Source: Rhodococcus sp. Leaf278
GTDB lineage: Bacteria > Actinomycetota > Actinomycetes > Mycobacteriales > Mycobacteriaceae
DNA length: 43,263 nucleotides
Direction of reading: 5' to 3'
NCBI RefSeq assembly: GCF_001426085.1
Contig: NZ_LMRR01000019.1
Span: 1-43,263 of the forward strand
Below, piece after piece: positions 25,836-37,360 of this stretch. The position numbers were made by a program, and so were the translations under genes. The number at the start of each line of letters is the position of its first letter. The first letter of the stretch is position 1. Under the pieces are notes generated by a model that was not told where the DNA came from, did not search any database, and saw only the letters and a program-made list of their open reading frames with translations.

Positions 25836-27284
25836 TCAGCGGTTGTTGCCCTTGCCCGGCCGTTCCCGCTTCTCACGGATACGCACCGAGACGCGCACGG
25901 GGCTGCCATCGAAGTTGAACTCTTCACGCAGTCGCCGCTCGATGAAGCGGCGGTAGCCGGCCTCGAGGAACCCGGTGGTGAACAGTACGAACGTCGGTGG
26001 CCTCGTGCTGGCTTGCGTCGCGAACATGATCCGCGGCAGACGTCCGCCACGCATCGGCGGAGGAGTGGCCGCCACGACCTCCTTGAGCCAGGTGTTCAAC
26101 CTGCCGGTGGGCACACGCTTGTCCCACGATTCCAGAGCCGTCTCCAGGGCGGGAACCAGCTTTTGGACGGCGCGGCCCGTCTGCGCCGAGATGTTCACTC
26201 GTTGCGCCCACGGCACCCGAGCGAGATCGCGATCGATCTCCTTCTCGAGCTGCTGACGACGATCGTCGTCCACCAGGTCCCATTTGTTGAACGCCAACAC
26301 CAGCGCGCGGCCGGCATCGGAGACCATGCTCAGCACCCGCAGATCCTGCTCCGAGATCACCTGTGAGGCATCGATGAGCAAGATCGCGACCTCGGCGGCT
26401 TCGATAGCGGACTTCGTGCGCAGCGACGCATAGAACTCGGCACCACTGGCATGGCTGACGCGTTTGCGCAAGCCTGCGGTATCGACGAATCGCCATGTCT
26501 TGCCGCCTAATTCGACCAACGAGTCGACGGGGTCGACGGTGGTACCGGCAACGTCGTGCACCACCGAGCGCTCGTCACCCGAGAGCTTGTTGATCAGCGA
26601 GGACTTGCCCACGTTCGGCTTACCGACCAGAGCGACACGCCTCGGTCCCCCACCGGGGATACCTTCGCGTGGTGTCTCGGGCAGTGCCTCGAGCACACGG
26701 TCGAGCAAATCGCCGGTACCGCGGCCGTGGGTGGCCGAAACCGACAACGGCTCCCCCAGACCCAGAGACCACAGTGCGGCAACCTCGGACTCGGTGCGAC
26801 CGTCGTCGACCTTGTTGGCCACCAACAGAACCGGAGTCTTCGACCGGCGCAGCACGCGTGCCACAGCCTCGTCCGTCGTCGTCGAACCGACACGAGCGTC
26901 GACGACCAGCAGGATCGCGTCGGCGGTGTTCATAGCCAATTCGGCCTGCCGCGCAACGGATTGTTGCAGGCCCTTGGCGTCGGGCTCCCAACCGCCGGTG
27001 TCCTGCACCAGGAAGCGTCGACCACTCCAGTTCGCCTCGTACGACACGCGGTCGCGGGTGACGCCGGGAACGTCCTCGACCACTGCTTCGCGGCGGCCGA
27101 TGATGCGGTTGACGAGTGTCGACTTGCCGACGTTCGGTCGGCCCACCACGGCGAGAGTCGGCACGGCAACGGCATCTTCGCCGTCTTCGCCCTCGTTGAG
27201 GTCGACGTACTCCCACTCGCCCTCGTCGCTCCACGTTCCGTCGCCCGCGGTTTCCGCTGCGCCGGAGAAGAATTCTTCACTCAC
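25836..27284 (-). CDS. der: Ribosome assembly GTPase Der (EngA)
   Basis: This is a 482-residue GTPase with two tandem G domains. The first P-loop is GRPNVGKST (about residues 48-56) and the second is GKPNVGKSS (about 222-230); NKVD and NKWD specificity motifs follow. The C-terminal KH-like domain includes [20 protein letters not shown]. Der binds the 50S subunit and is needed for its late assembly. The first 38 residues are an acidic extension typical of actinobacterial Der. GTG 27284 overlaps the cmk stop by 4 nt. In M. tuberculosis the same pair is Rv1712-Rv1713. Confidence 0.97.
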   Translation of the reverse strand: MSEEFFSGAAETAGDGTWSDEGEWEYVDLNEGEDGEDAVAVPTLAVVGRPNVGKSTLVNRIIGRREAVVEDVPGVTRDRVSYEANWSGRRFLVQDTGGWEPDAKGLQQSVARQAELAMNTADAILLVVDARVGSTTTDEAVARVLRRSKTPVLLVANKVDDGRTESEVAALWSLGLGEPLSVSATHGRGTGDLLDRVLEALPETPREGIPGGGPRRVALVGKPNVGKSSLINKLSGDERSVVHDVAGTTVDPVDSLVELGGKTWRFVDTAGLRKRVSHASGAEFYASLRTKSAIEAAEVAILLIDASQVISEQDLRVLSMVSDAGRALVLAFNKWDLVDDDRRQQLEKEIDRDLARVPWAQRVNISAQTGRAVQKLVPALETALESWDKRVPTGRLNTWLKEVVAATPPPMRGGRLPRIMFATQASTRPPTFVLFTTGFLEAGYRRFIERRLREEFNFDGSPVRVSVRIREKRERPGKGNNR

Positions 27285-27964
27285 TGCACTGCTCCAGTTC
27301 TGTCATTGACCACAAGCAGCAAACGCTCCATCACACCGTCGAGATCCAGCTCGCTGGTATCGACGATCACCGAATCCTCGGCGGGACGAAGCGGTGACAC
27401 TGCTCGTGTCGAATCTGCATGGTCACGGCGTTGCACATCCGCGAGCACGAGTTCGTAGTCGTCGCCGCGACCTTGCTCTATGTTCTGCTTGTTGCGACGC
27501 TCCGCCCGCGCTTCCGGGGACGCCGTGAGGAACACCTTCACGTCGGCGTCGGGAAGCACGACGGTACCGATGTCTCGACCCTCCACCACGATTCGCGTCG
27601 ACGAGCTCGCAAGGTCGCGCTGCAGCTGCACCAACAGTTCACGCACCGCAGGCACTGCGGACACCGCCGAGACGGCCTTGGTGACGACATCGCCGCGGAT
27701 TTCGCCGCTGACGTCCTCACCGTCGAGCAACACGGTCTCGGACAGTGGGTCCTTCCCGATCTCGAGAGGCAGGGCCGCAACAGCTTTCGCTACTCCGTCT
27801 GCATCGGTGGGATCGACGCCCGAGCGCAGTACCCACACCGTCGCGACGCGGTACATCGCGCCGGTGTCGAGGTAGCTTGCTTCGAGTGCCGCCGCGAGCC
27901 GACGCGATACCGACGACTTACCGGTGCCCGAAGGCCCGTCCATCGCCACGACGAGCGCACTCAT
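27281..27964 (-). CDS. cmk: Cytidylate kinase
   Basis: This is a 227-residue kinase that phosphorylates CMP and dCMP with ATP, in pyrimidine salvage and DNA precursor supply. The P-loop is [10 protein letters not shown] at the N-terminus. YLDTGAMYR follows as the CMP-binding segment, and GRDIGTVV and RAERR complete the family signature. The ATG at 27964 shares its A with the rluB stop (TGATG); a GTG three bases earlier would add one residue. The tight junctions with rluB and der indicate one transcript. Confidence 0.96.
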   Translation of the reverse strand: MSALVVAMDGPSGTGKSSVSRRLAAALEASYLDTGAMYRVATVWVLRSGVDPTDADGVAKAVAALPLEIGKDPLSETVLLDGEDVSGEIRGDVVTKAVSAVSAVPAVRELLVQLQRDLASSSTRIVVEGRDIGTVVLPDADVKVFLTASPEARAERRNKQNIEQGRGDDYELVLADVQRRDHADSTRAVSPLRPAEDSVIVDTSELDLDGVMERLLLVVNDRTGAVQ

Positions 27965-29127
27965 CACAGGCCTACGGATTCGTAGAGCTTGCCGATCTCT
28001 CCGCGGCCGAGAACTCGCAGTGTTCCTGGACGCTGATCGCCGAGCACGATGTTGCCGACATCGGTACGTACGAGGCGTCCGACCGGGAAGCCGACCTTGT
28101 CGAACAACCGACGCACGATGTGCTTGCGGCCCTCGTGCAGGGTCACCTTGACGAGCGACTTGCCGTCCGAGATATCGAGCAGCTGGAAGCCGTCGACCTT
28201 GACCGGGCCGTCGTCGAGAGTGACGCCCTCACGCAGCTGCTTGCCGAGTGTGCGGGGAATGGTGCCGAACAGCGTCGCCAAGTAGGTCTTGGAGACCTCG
28301 AACGACGGATGCATCAGGCGGTGAGCAAGGTCACCGTCGTTGGTGAAGAGCAACAGCCCCTCGGTGTCCGCATCGAGGCGGCCGACGTGGAACAGTCGCT
28401 GCCCGGCCTGGACGCGCTCGGAGACGATATCGCCGACGCACGGGCGCCCGAGATCGTCGGACATGGTGCACTGCCATCCACGAGGCTTGTTCATCGCGAG
28501 ATGAACAAGCTCTTCCTTCACGACGACGCGGGTGCCGTCGACACGGACCACAGCGATGTTCGGATCGATACGGATGCCCTGTTCGGTGACGATGCGTCCG
28601 TCGACCTCGACGCGGCCGTCGGCGATCAGTTCCTCGGCCGCGCGACGCGATGCGACACCGGCCTGCGCGAGCACCTTCTGCAGACGAACACCTTCACCGG
28701 CAGGCACATGCTTGCGAGGTGAGGAATCGGTGTGCTGGTGCTTCGCCGGCTTGGCGTTGCTGATCGTGGTCGTCGGAACCTGCTTCTTCTGCGGCTTCGG
28801 CGGCTTGGGACGCGACGGCTTCTTACGGGGCACCGCGTCGTTGCTGCGGTCGTTGATGCCCGTGTCGGCAGGCTTGTAATCGAACTCGTCCTGCTCGACG
28901 CCTCTGCGCGGGGCCGGTCGGCCACCGGCGCGAGGTGCGCCTGCGCGGGGTCCTCCGGTTCGAGGTGCACCGGTGCGGGGGGCACCGTCACGGGGCGCGG
29001 CGTCGCGGGTGCGATCTCCTCGGCGTGCGTCACGCGGAGTGTCCGACCTACCTGCGGTCGGCTTCCTGCGTGGGTCTTGTCTCTTGTTACGGTCCGGTGT
29101 GCCATCACGGCGAGCGGGCTTGTTCAC
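27964..29127 (-). CDS. rluB: RluB-type rRNA pseudouridine synthase with long disordered N-terminus
   Basis: This is a 387-residue protein. The first about 145 residues are disordered and rich in Arg, Pro, Gly and Lys, with repeats of the type [20 protein letters not shown]. An S4 RNA-binding domain follows ([20 protein letters not shown]). Then comes the catalytic domain with [20 protein letters not shown], holding the catalytic Asp, and [11 protein letters not shown]. By family it isomerises a uridine of 23S rRNA helix 89. GTG 29127 lies 12 nt after the scpB stop, with AGGTAAG upstream. The enzyme core is complete, so the tail is an addition and not a sign of decay. Confidence 0.93.
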   Translation of the reverse strand: MNKPARRDGTPDRNKRQDPRRKPTAGRSDTPRDARRGDRTRDAAPRDGAPRTGAPRTGGPRAGAPRAGGRPAPRRGVEQDEFDYKPADTGINDRSNDAVPRKKPSRPKPPKPQKKQVPTTTISNAKPAKHQHTDSSPRKHVPAGEGVRLQKVLAQAGVASRRAAEELIADGRVEVDGRIVTEQGIRIDPNIAVVRVDGTRVVVKEELVHLAMNKPRGWQCTMSDDLGRPCVGDIVSERVQAGQRLFHVGRLDADTEGLLLFTNDGDLAHRLMHPSFEVSKTYLATLFGTIPRTLGKQLREGVTLDDGPVKVDGFQLLDISDGKSLVKVTLHEGRKHIVRRLFDKVGFPVGRLVRTDVGNIVLGDQRPGTLRVLGRGEIGKLYESVGL

Positions 29128-29139
29128 TTGTCTTACCTA

Positions 29140-29823
29140 TCAGTCGTCCGAGTCGAGCTCGGCTGCCGGATCGGGTTTCGATCCGCGGTTCTTGGTGGAG
29201 CGGGTCATTCTCGGGTCGGTGTCCATGCTGTCACTGATCTCGTCGATCAGGTCCACTCCAGGCAACAGCGGTGCCAGTTCGGGTAGGTCACCGAGCGATG
29301 CGAGCCCGAGCCGTTCGAGGAACAGCTCGGTGGTGCAGTACATCGTTCCGGTCGTCTCCGGGTCCGTTCCTGCTTCGGAGATCAGTCCACGGGCGAGCAA
29401 CGTACGCATCACTCCATCGACGTTGACTCCACGTACGGCGCTGACTCGTGCGCGGGTCAACGGTTGACGATAGGCGATCACGGCCAGGGTTTCCAATGCT
29501 GCGCGTGTGAGCTTGGACCGAGCGCCGTCCAGAAGCAGCCGTTCGACGTAGGGCGCGTAAGCGGTTCGGGTGTAGAAACGCCACCCGTCACCGGCGTAGC
29601 GAAGGTCGATTCCGCTGCTTCGTTCGGTCAGCGCTGCGGCCATCTCGTTCAAGGAGGCGCGCACTCGAGCGACCGATGCACCCACTGCGGATGCGAGCTG
29701 CTCGTCCGACGCTGGGGTGTCCACGATCAGCAACACAGCTTCGAGCGCCGACGCCAGGTTGGCGTCGTCGAGCTCCTCGGACTCGTCGACGTCCTCGAGC
29801 TCGAGTTCGGGGTCGGCACTCAT
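29140..29823 (-). CDS. scpB: Segregation and condensation protein B
   Basis: This is a 227-residue protein with two winged-helix domains. Family landmarks are LASALEAVLLIVDTPASDEQ near the start, LETLAVIAYRQPLTRARVSA with VRGVNVDGVMRTLLARGLI in the second domain, and TMYCTTELFLERLGL near the end. ScpB dimers bind ScpA and the Smc ATPase heads in chromosome condensation and segregation. ATG 29823 overlaps the scpA stop by 4 nt; the longer frame would run through scpA. Confidence 0.95.
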   Translation of the reverse strand: MSADPELELEDVDESEELDDANLASALEAVLLIVDTPASDEQLASAVGASVARVRASLNEMAAALTERSSGIDLRYAGDGWRFYTRTAYAPYVERLLLDGARSKLTRAALETLAVIAYRQPLTRARVSAVRGVNVDGVMRTLLARGLISEAGTDPETTGTMYCTTELFLERLGLASLGDLPELAPLLPGVDLIDEISDSMDTDPRMTRSTKNRGSKPDPAAELDSDD

Positions 29824-30656
29824 GCGTAGTCCTCTTCCGTGACCACGATGGGTCCTTCGTCCTTGCCGGTCCAGCTCACTCGGAGATCGCCCAGCGGCTC
29901 CGGTTGTTCGAACGCGATCACCTGTTGACGGAACAGCTCCAGCAACGCCAGGAATCGCGCGATTATTTCGACCTGCACCTCGCAGTCCTGCACCAGCTCC
30001 GAGAACGACGCCCATTCGTTCAGGCCGCGGCCTTGCAAGTTCTCCAACAGCCACTCGGCCTGCTCGGGAATCGAGACGGCGTGCTGATGGATGTGATCGA
30101 GCCCAACCTGCGGAATCGGCTTGGGCCGAAAGGCGGCAGCGGCGATGTCTGCGAACCTTGCGGGGTCGACGCCGAGCAACACCTCCGGGATCAGATCGGC
30201 GTACCTGTTCTCCACCGACACCGATCGCGGATACCGCCGCAGCGCAGCAGCTTCCAGCTCCCCGAACAGCAAGGCCACCTGCTTGTAGGCGCGGTACTGC
30301 AGCAACCGAGCGAACAGGAGATCTCGCACTTCGAGCAGCGCCAGATCCTCGGCATCCTCGACGTCACCCGACGGCAGCAGACGAGCTGCCTTGAGGTCGA
30401 GCAGAGTCGCGGCAACGACCAAGAACTCCGTCGTCTGATCCAGTCCCACATCGGCACCGAGAGACTTGGTGAACGAGATGAAATCGTCGGTGACGGTGTG
30501 CAGCGCCACTTCGGTGACATCCATGCGGTGCTGACTGATCAAGGACAGCAGCAGATCGAACGGACCCTCGAAGTTGAGCAACCGAACCCGAAATTTCGAG
30601 GGATCCGCGTCGGCGGGAACCTTGATGGGGGCCTCGTCGGCAGCGTCGACGGTCAC
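29820..30656 (-). CDS. scpA: Segregation and condensation protein A (kleisin)
   Basis: This is a 278-residue kleisin that bridges the Smc heads. FEGPFDLLLSLISQHRMDVT is the family signature at residues 30-49. LVVAATLLDLKAARLLP follows, and the C-terminal winged helix includes EIIARFLALLELFRQQVIAF. GTG 30656 is chosen for the 4-nt overlap (GTGA) with the parA-like stop; the frame upstream of it is basic shadow sequence. scpA, scpB and the ParA-like gene form one segregation operon. Confidence 0.95.
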   Translation of the reverse strand: MTVDAADEAPIKVPADADPSKFRVRLLNFEGPFDLLLSLISQHRMDVTEVALHTVTDDFISFTKSLGADVGLDQTTEFLVVAATLLDLKAARLLPSGDVEDAEDLALLEVRDLLFARLLQYRAYKQVALLFGELEAAALRRYPRSVSVENRYADLIPEVLLGVDPARFADIAAAAFRPKPIPQVGLDHIHQHAVSIPEQAEWLLENLQGRGLNEWASFSELVQDCEVQVEIIARFLALLELFRQQVIAFEQPEPLGDLRVSWTGKDEGPIVVTEEDYA

Positions 30657-31615
30657 GGACCCGACCGGTAGATCACCTCGCGCGCGAGAGCGCGGTACGC
30701 CTGCGCGCCGCCGGATTTCGGAGCCCACGTGGTGATGGGTTCACCGGCCACACTGGTTTCCGGGAACCGGACAGTTCGAGTGATCACCGTGTCGTAGACG
30801 ACGTCGCCGAACACCTCGACCACCCGTGTCATCACCTCGCGAGAGTGCAGTGTTCGGGCGTCGAACATCGTGACTACGATGCCGGCCAGCTTCAGCCGAG
30901 GATTGAGGCGATCGCGTACCTTCTCGACGGTGTCGTTGAGCAGTGCCAGACCGCGGAGGCTGAAGTACTCGCACTCCATCGGAATGAGTACTTCGTCGGC
31001 GCAGGTGAGCGCATTGACAGTCAGCAGACCGAGCGAGGGCTGGCAGTCGATGAGCACGTAGTCGTAGCGATCGAGGATCGGGTGCAGCACCCGCCCGAGC
31101 GTCTGCTCGCGGCCCACCTCGGTCACCAGCTGAATTTCGGCGGCCGAGAGGTCGATGTTGCTGGGCATCAGATCGAGGTTCTCGACGCGAGTCCGCATGA
31201 TGATGTCGTCGGCAGAGACCTTTGCCTCGACGAGAAGGTTGTAGACCGTGAGATCGAGTTCGTGATGTGCGACGCCCAAGCCCGCGGAGAGGGCGCCCTG
31301 CGGGTCGAGGTCAACCAGCAGCACTCGACGGCCGTAGCCGGCCAGCGATGCACCGAGATTGATGGTCGACGTCGTCTTGCCGACGCCGCCCTTCTGATTG
31401 CACATCGCGATGATCTTGGCCGGGCCATGACTGGCCAGCGGTTGCGGATCCGGAACCGACCGCGTCTTTCGACCGGTGGGCCCGAGTTCGTCGGGAGCTG
31501 GAATGATGTCGCGCGACTCGCGACTGGACTCGGGTTGACGCGTATGGAACAGCGCGCCTTCGAGGTGCGCACGATCCGAGGCTGACTCCGCCGCTGGCGG
31601 CTGCGGTGTCGACAC
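30653..31615 (-). CDS. ParA-like chromosome segregation ATPase of the scpAB operon
   Basis: This is a 320-residue protein. After about 60 variable residues comes AKIIAMCNQKGGVGKTTSTI, with the deviant Walker A motif, then LLVDLDPQGALS (A' motif) and YVLIDCQPSLGLLTVNALT (Walker B). GTG 31615 is chosen for GGGGAGCG six nt upstream; a longer start is possible. It corresponds in position to Rv1708 of M. tuberculosis, a soj/ParA paralog without an adjacent parB. Its overlap with scpA suggests a role with the condensin in moving or organising the chromosome, but that is inferred. Confidence 0.93.
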   Translation of the reverse strand: MSTPQPPAAESASDRAHLEGALFHTRQPESSRESRDIIPAPDELGPTGRKTRSVPDPQPLASHGPAKIIAMCNQKGGVGKTTSTINLGASLAGYGRRVLLVDLDPQGALSAGLGVAHHELDLTVYNLLVEAKVSADDIIMRTRVENLDLMPSNIDLSAAEIQLVTEVGREQTLGRVLHPILDRYDYVLIDCQPSLGLLTVNALTCADEVLIPMECEYFSLRGLALLNDTVEKVRDRLNPRLKLAGIVVTMFDARTLHSREVMTRVVEVFGDVVYDTVITRTVRFPETSVAGEPITTWAPKSGGAQAYRALAREVIYRSGP

Positions 31616-31725
31616 GTTCCAGCGCTCCCCTGTCCCGTTCGTCTTCGAGTAGTTCACGCAAACGCTACCGCTTGAGACACCGTCGCTGTCACCGGACACG
31701 CTGACAGGCAGGGGTCGACCTCGTG

Positions 31726-32640
31726 CTACCGCGCCCGCGGATGCGCTCCCGCCCATACTTCGCGCAGCGTGGTGACGGTGACGAGAGTGTAGATCTGCGT
31801 CGTCGTCACCGACGCATGCCCCAACAGTTCCTGCACCACGCGGACGTCGGCGCCGCCGTCGAGTAGATGCGTGGCGAAGGAGTGCCGCAGAACATGTGGC
31901 GAGACGCCGGAGGTGATCCCGGCCCGCTCGGCCGAGTCCTGCAGTACCTGCCACGCGCTCTGCCGAGACAACCTGCCGCCGCGCACGTTCAGAAACAGGG
32001 CCGGGTTGGAGCGCGCAACCAAGCCGGGTCGCCCACGCACCAGGTACGCGTCGATCGCCTCGATCGCCGGCCTACCGACCGGGACGATGCGATGCTTACC
32101 GCCTTTTCCGCGCAGCAGTACCGAGCGTGACTCGGTGTCGATATCGTCCACATCCAGCCCTACGGCCTCGGAAATTCGGGCACCGGTGGAATACAACAAC
32201 TCCAGCAGTGCTCGATCACGCAGTCCGCGTGGAGCATCGGGCCCTGCGATCGACGCCGATTCGAGCAGTGCCACCACTTGGTCGATGGGAAGCGACTTGG
32301 GCAGTCGCTTGGCAGGCTGTGGGGGCTTGACCTCGCTCGCTACGTTGCGCTCGACCATCCCCTCGGCCAGAGCGAAGCGGTGCAGACCGCGCACGGCGAT
32401 CAGCGTGCGTGCGGCCGAACTCGCTGCGAGAGCAGGGAATTCGTCATCGCCGCGCCGGAGATACAGCACGAACTCGGTGATGTCGTTCTCGGTGACCTTG
32501 GCCAGATCGGCAATTCCGTAGCCGCTGAGAAACCGCTCGTACCGCACCAGATCACGACGATAGGACGACACCGTGTTCTGTGCCGAACCGCGCTCGACCA
32601 CCAGATGGTCGAGGTACGTCTGAATCTGCTGGCCGATCAC
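31726..32640 (-). CDS. xerD: Site-specific tyrosine recombinase XerD
   Basis: This 304-residue recombinase resolves chromosome dimers at dif sites with XerC. The N-terminal domain has [20 protein letters not shown]. Catalytic residues are visible: R in [15 protein letters not shown] in [15 protein letters not shown] and R in [18 protein letters not shown] in LLGHAS and the nucleophile Y in TTTQIYT. GTG 32640 lies 5 nt after the Nudix stop and gives the usual XerD length. Confidence 0.94.
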   Translation of the reverse strand: MIGQQIQTYLDHLVVERGSAQNTVSSYRRDLVRYERFLSGYGIADLAKVTENDITEFVLYLRRGDDEFPALAASSAARTLIAVRGLHRFALAEGMVERNVASEVKPPQPAKRLPKSLPIDQVVALLESASIAGPDAPRGLRDRALLELLYSTGARISEAVGLDVDDIDTESRSVLLRGKGGKHRIVPVGRPAIEAIDAYLVRGRPGLVARSNPALFLNVRGGRLSRQSAWQVLQDSAERAGITSGVSPHVLRHSFATHLLDGGADVRVVQELLGHASVTTTQIYTLVTVTTLREVWAGAHPRAR

Positions 32641-32645
32641 GGTGG

Positions 32646-35125
<2,480 letters not shown>

Positions 35126-35147
35126 TCACCGCCAACGACACGCGCGA

Positions 35148-36095
35148 TCAGCTCGCGGGAGCTCCGACCGTCACGGCGTTCGCGTTCGCGCCGGTTCCAT
35201 ATCGACCCGAGGCCCCGTCCAGCTGCTCCGCCAGAGCGAGAACGGTGGTGATCCGTCCGGCTTCACGGTCGACGTTGTCGACCGTGCTCAGTGACGACGA
35301 CAGAGCCGAATCCGCCCGTACGACGGCGATGGATCCGTTGCCCTCCGCGGCGCCGGATCGTCCCGCCAAGACCGTGCCCGCACCACGCGAGTCGAGAGCA
35401 CCGGCGAAGCGAGCGACGATGGCACCACGATTGCCGTCCTCGACGTCTGACGTACCGGCACCGGTGACGACCACTGCCAACTGAGCGGGTGCCACGGCAC
35501 CGTTGTCGTAGGCGATGAACCCGCCGCTGCGCAGCGTCTCCAGCGCGAGTGAGAGCTCCTCGGGCGTCGACTGCGGCTGGGCCGTCTCTGCGTTGAGCAG
35601 CAGCACCGATCCCAGCAGATCTCCCGCCAGGCTGCCTTGATCGACCGCCCCGGTGCGCAACTGCACGCCCGCCGGAATGACGTTGGTCAGGCGCGTCCGC
35701 AGATCGTCACCGTTCGCAGCGGAGACGAACGCGTCGGTCAGCGACACGCGGCCGGTAACAGTGGCCCCCGACGCTCCGATCGAGCGTGTGACTCCGTCGA
35801 CGTCGCCGGGATCTGCGTCGGGGGTGGTGATGACCACGACCGAACGATCGAGCAACGTGTCTCGCACAACCCTGCCTGCCACTGCGGCGTCGAACCCGTC
35901 GGCAGAATTCAGCTGCTCGCCGAGCTGATTGTTGGACGCCTGTAGATCGTCCACCTGGTTTTCGAGACCGGTCTTGTCGTCCCGAAGACCGGAGACCAGT
36001 CCGCTGGACAGCAGACCTGAACCGAGCACGATGCCGATGGCCAACGCGACGAACACGGCCGCCAATGAAATGGCATGTTGGCGAAGCGAAATCAC
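35148..36095 (-). CDS. SteB/MctB-type membrane protein
   Basis: This is a 315-residue protein with one N-terminal membrane helix (HAISLAAVFVALAIGIVLGS), then a coiled coil (LRDDKTGLENQVDDLQASNN) and an extracytoplasmic alpha/beta domain. The M. tuberculosis counterpart Rv1698 is described as a copper-related outer membrane protein (MctB), and the Corynebacterium homolog as SteB, partner of SteA in cell separation. GTG 36095 overlaps the steA stop by 4 nt, which favours the SteA-partner role. The sequence shows no obvious copper-binding Cys or Met cluster. Confidence 0.9.
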   Translation of the reverse strand: MISLRQHAISLAAVFVALAIGIVLGSGLLSSGLVSGLRDDKTGLENQVDDLQASNNQLGEQLNSADGFDAAVAGRVVRDTLLDRSVVVITTPDADPGDVDGVTRSIGASGATVTGRVSLTDAFVSAANGDDLRTRLTNVIPAGVQLRTGAVDQGSLAGDLLGSVLLLNAETAQPQSTPEELSLALETLRSGGFIAYDNGAVAPAQLAVVVTGAGTSDVEDGNRGAIVARFAGALDSRGAGTVLAGRSGAAEGNGSIAVVRADSALSSSLSTVDNVDREAGRITTVLALAEQLDGASGRYGTGANANAVTVGAPAS

Positions 36096-37276
36096 GGAAG
36101 CAACCCCTGGAACCACACAGCGAACCGGTCCCACAGGTCGATCGCCCAGTCCAACGATTCACCACCGATGTTGGACACGGCCAACGCCACGATGACGGCA
36201 ACGAGGGCTGCGAGAATCAGCAGTGCGATCGCGCCACCGGACACCCGGCTTCGGTACAGGGTGGCCACAGCTTTGGCGTCGACCAGCTTGGCTCCGACCT
36301 TCAGACGCGTCATGAATGCGGCCGGGTTGGTGTTGCGACGGCCACGATCGAAGAATTCGTCGAGGCTGGCCGGGCTACCGACCGACACGATCAGCGAGGC
36401 CCCGTGATGATCGGCCAGCAGCATAGCGAGGTCGGCAGCGGCACCACTCGCGGGAAAGGTCATGGCACCGATTCCGAGGTCCTGAATGCGTTCGAGACCT
36501 TGCGCGTGACCGTCCGAATCGGCCGGAAGTACCACCTCTGCACCGCATTTGAGCGTCTGAGCGGTGACGTCCTCGGGGTCGCCTACGATCAGGTCAGGGC
36601 GGTGACCGGCCTTCATGGCGGTGTCGGCACCCGCGCCGACGCCGATGATGACGGGCGAGTACTCCTTGATGAACGGCTTGAGATTCTTCAGATCCTCGGC
36701 GTGACCGGGTCCGTCGGCGACGATCACCACATGACGACCCTTCAGGTCGATGTCGATGTCCGGCACACCGACGCCGTCGATGAGCAACGGACTCTCGGTC
36801 CGGATGAACTCGATGGTGTTGCCCGAGAACGCTTCCAGATGGTCTACGAGACCGGTCTTGGCCTCGATCATCTTGTCGGAGATCTCGGCTTCGCTCTGCT
36901 CGTCACCCTTGGCGAGGCGGCGATCTCCGGTGTAGACACCGCCGTCGTTCAGACGAACCTTGGTTCCGTCCTTGATCTTCTTGAAGATCTCGGTGCCGGC
37001 CGAGTCGATCAAGGTGATCCCGTTGGCCACGATGACCTCGGGACCCAGGTTGGGGTAACGCCCGGAAATCGACGGCGACGCGTTGACGACCGCGAGCACC
37101 CCCGCCTCGACGAGCGCATCTGCCGTCAGACGATCCAGGTCCAGCTCGTCCAGGACGACTATGTCGCCGGGGCCGACCCGTTTGAGCAGCTTGGCCGTGT
37201 TGCGATCGACTCGCGCGATCCCGGTGATTCCGGGCAGCGAATCCTGACTACGTGACAGCAGAGCCGGCATCTTCAT
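36092..37276 (-). CDS. steA: Cytokinetic ring protein SteA
   Basis: This is a protein of about 394 residues. The soluble part has a thiamin-pyrophosphokinase-like fold (HVVIVADGPGHAEDLKNLKP, then VGDPEDVTAQTLKCGAE and LADHHGASLIVSVGSPASLD). It ends in one membrane helix (GGAIALLILAALVAVIVALA) and a short tail. In Corynebacterium, SteA and SteB promote cell separation through the RipC hydrolase pathway. The start is uncertain: ATGs at 37276 and 37285 are both plausible, while a TTG at 37330 is less so. It overlaps the steB/mctB gene. Confidence 0.9.
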   Translation of the reverse strand: MKMPALLSRSQDSLPGITGIARVDRNTAKLLKRVGPGDIVVLDELDLDRLTADALVEAGVLAVVNASPSISGRYPNLGPEVIVANGITLIDSAGTEIFKKIKDGTKVRLNDGGVYTGDRRLAKGDEQSEAEISDKMIEAKTGLVDHLEAFSGNTIEFIRTESPLLIDGVGVPDIDIDLKGRHVVIVADGPGHAEDLKNLKPFIKEYSPVIIGVGAGADTAMKAGHRPDLIVGDPEDVTAQTLKCGAEVVLPADSDGHAQGLERIQDLGIGAMTFPASGAAADLAMLLADHHGASLIVSVGSPASLDEFFDRGRRNTNPAAFMTRLKVGAKLVDAKAVATLYRSRVSGGAIALLILAALVAVIVALAVSNIGGESLDWAIDLWDRFAVWFQGLLP

Positions 37277-37360
37277 GTGGACCATGATGACCCGATCGAC
37301 ACGCCCGGCGGCGGAGGCGCGCCGAAACAACTACCACACTGATCACATCAGCACCAAAGG

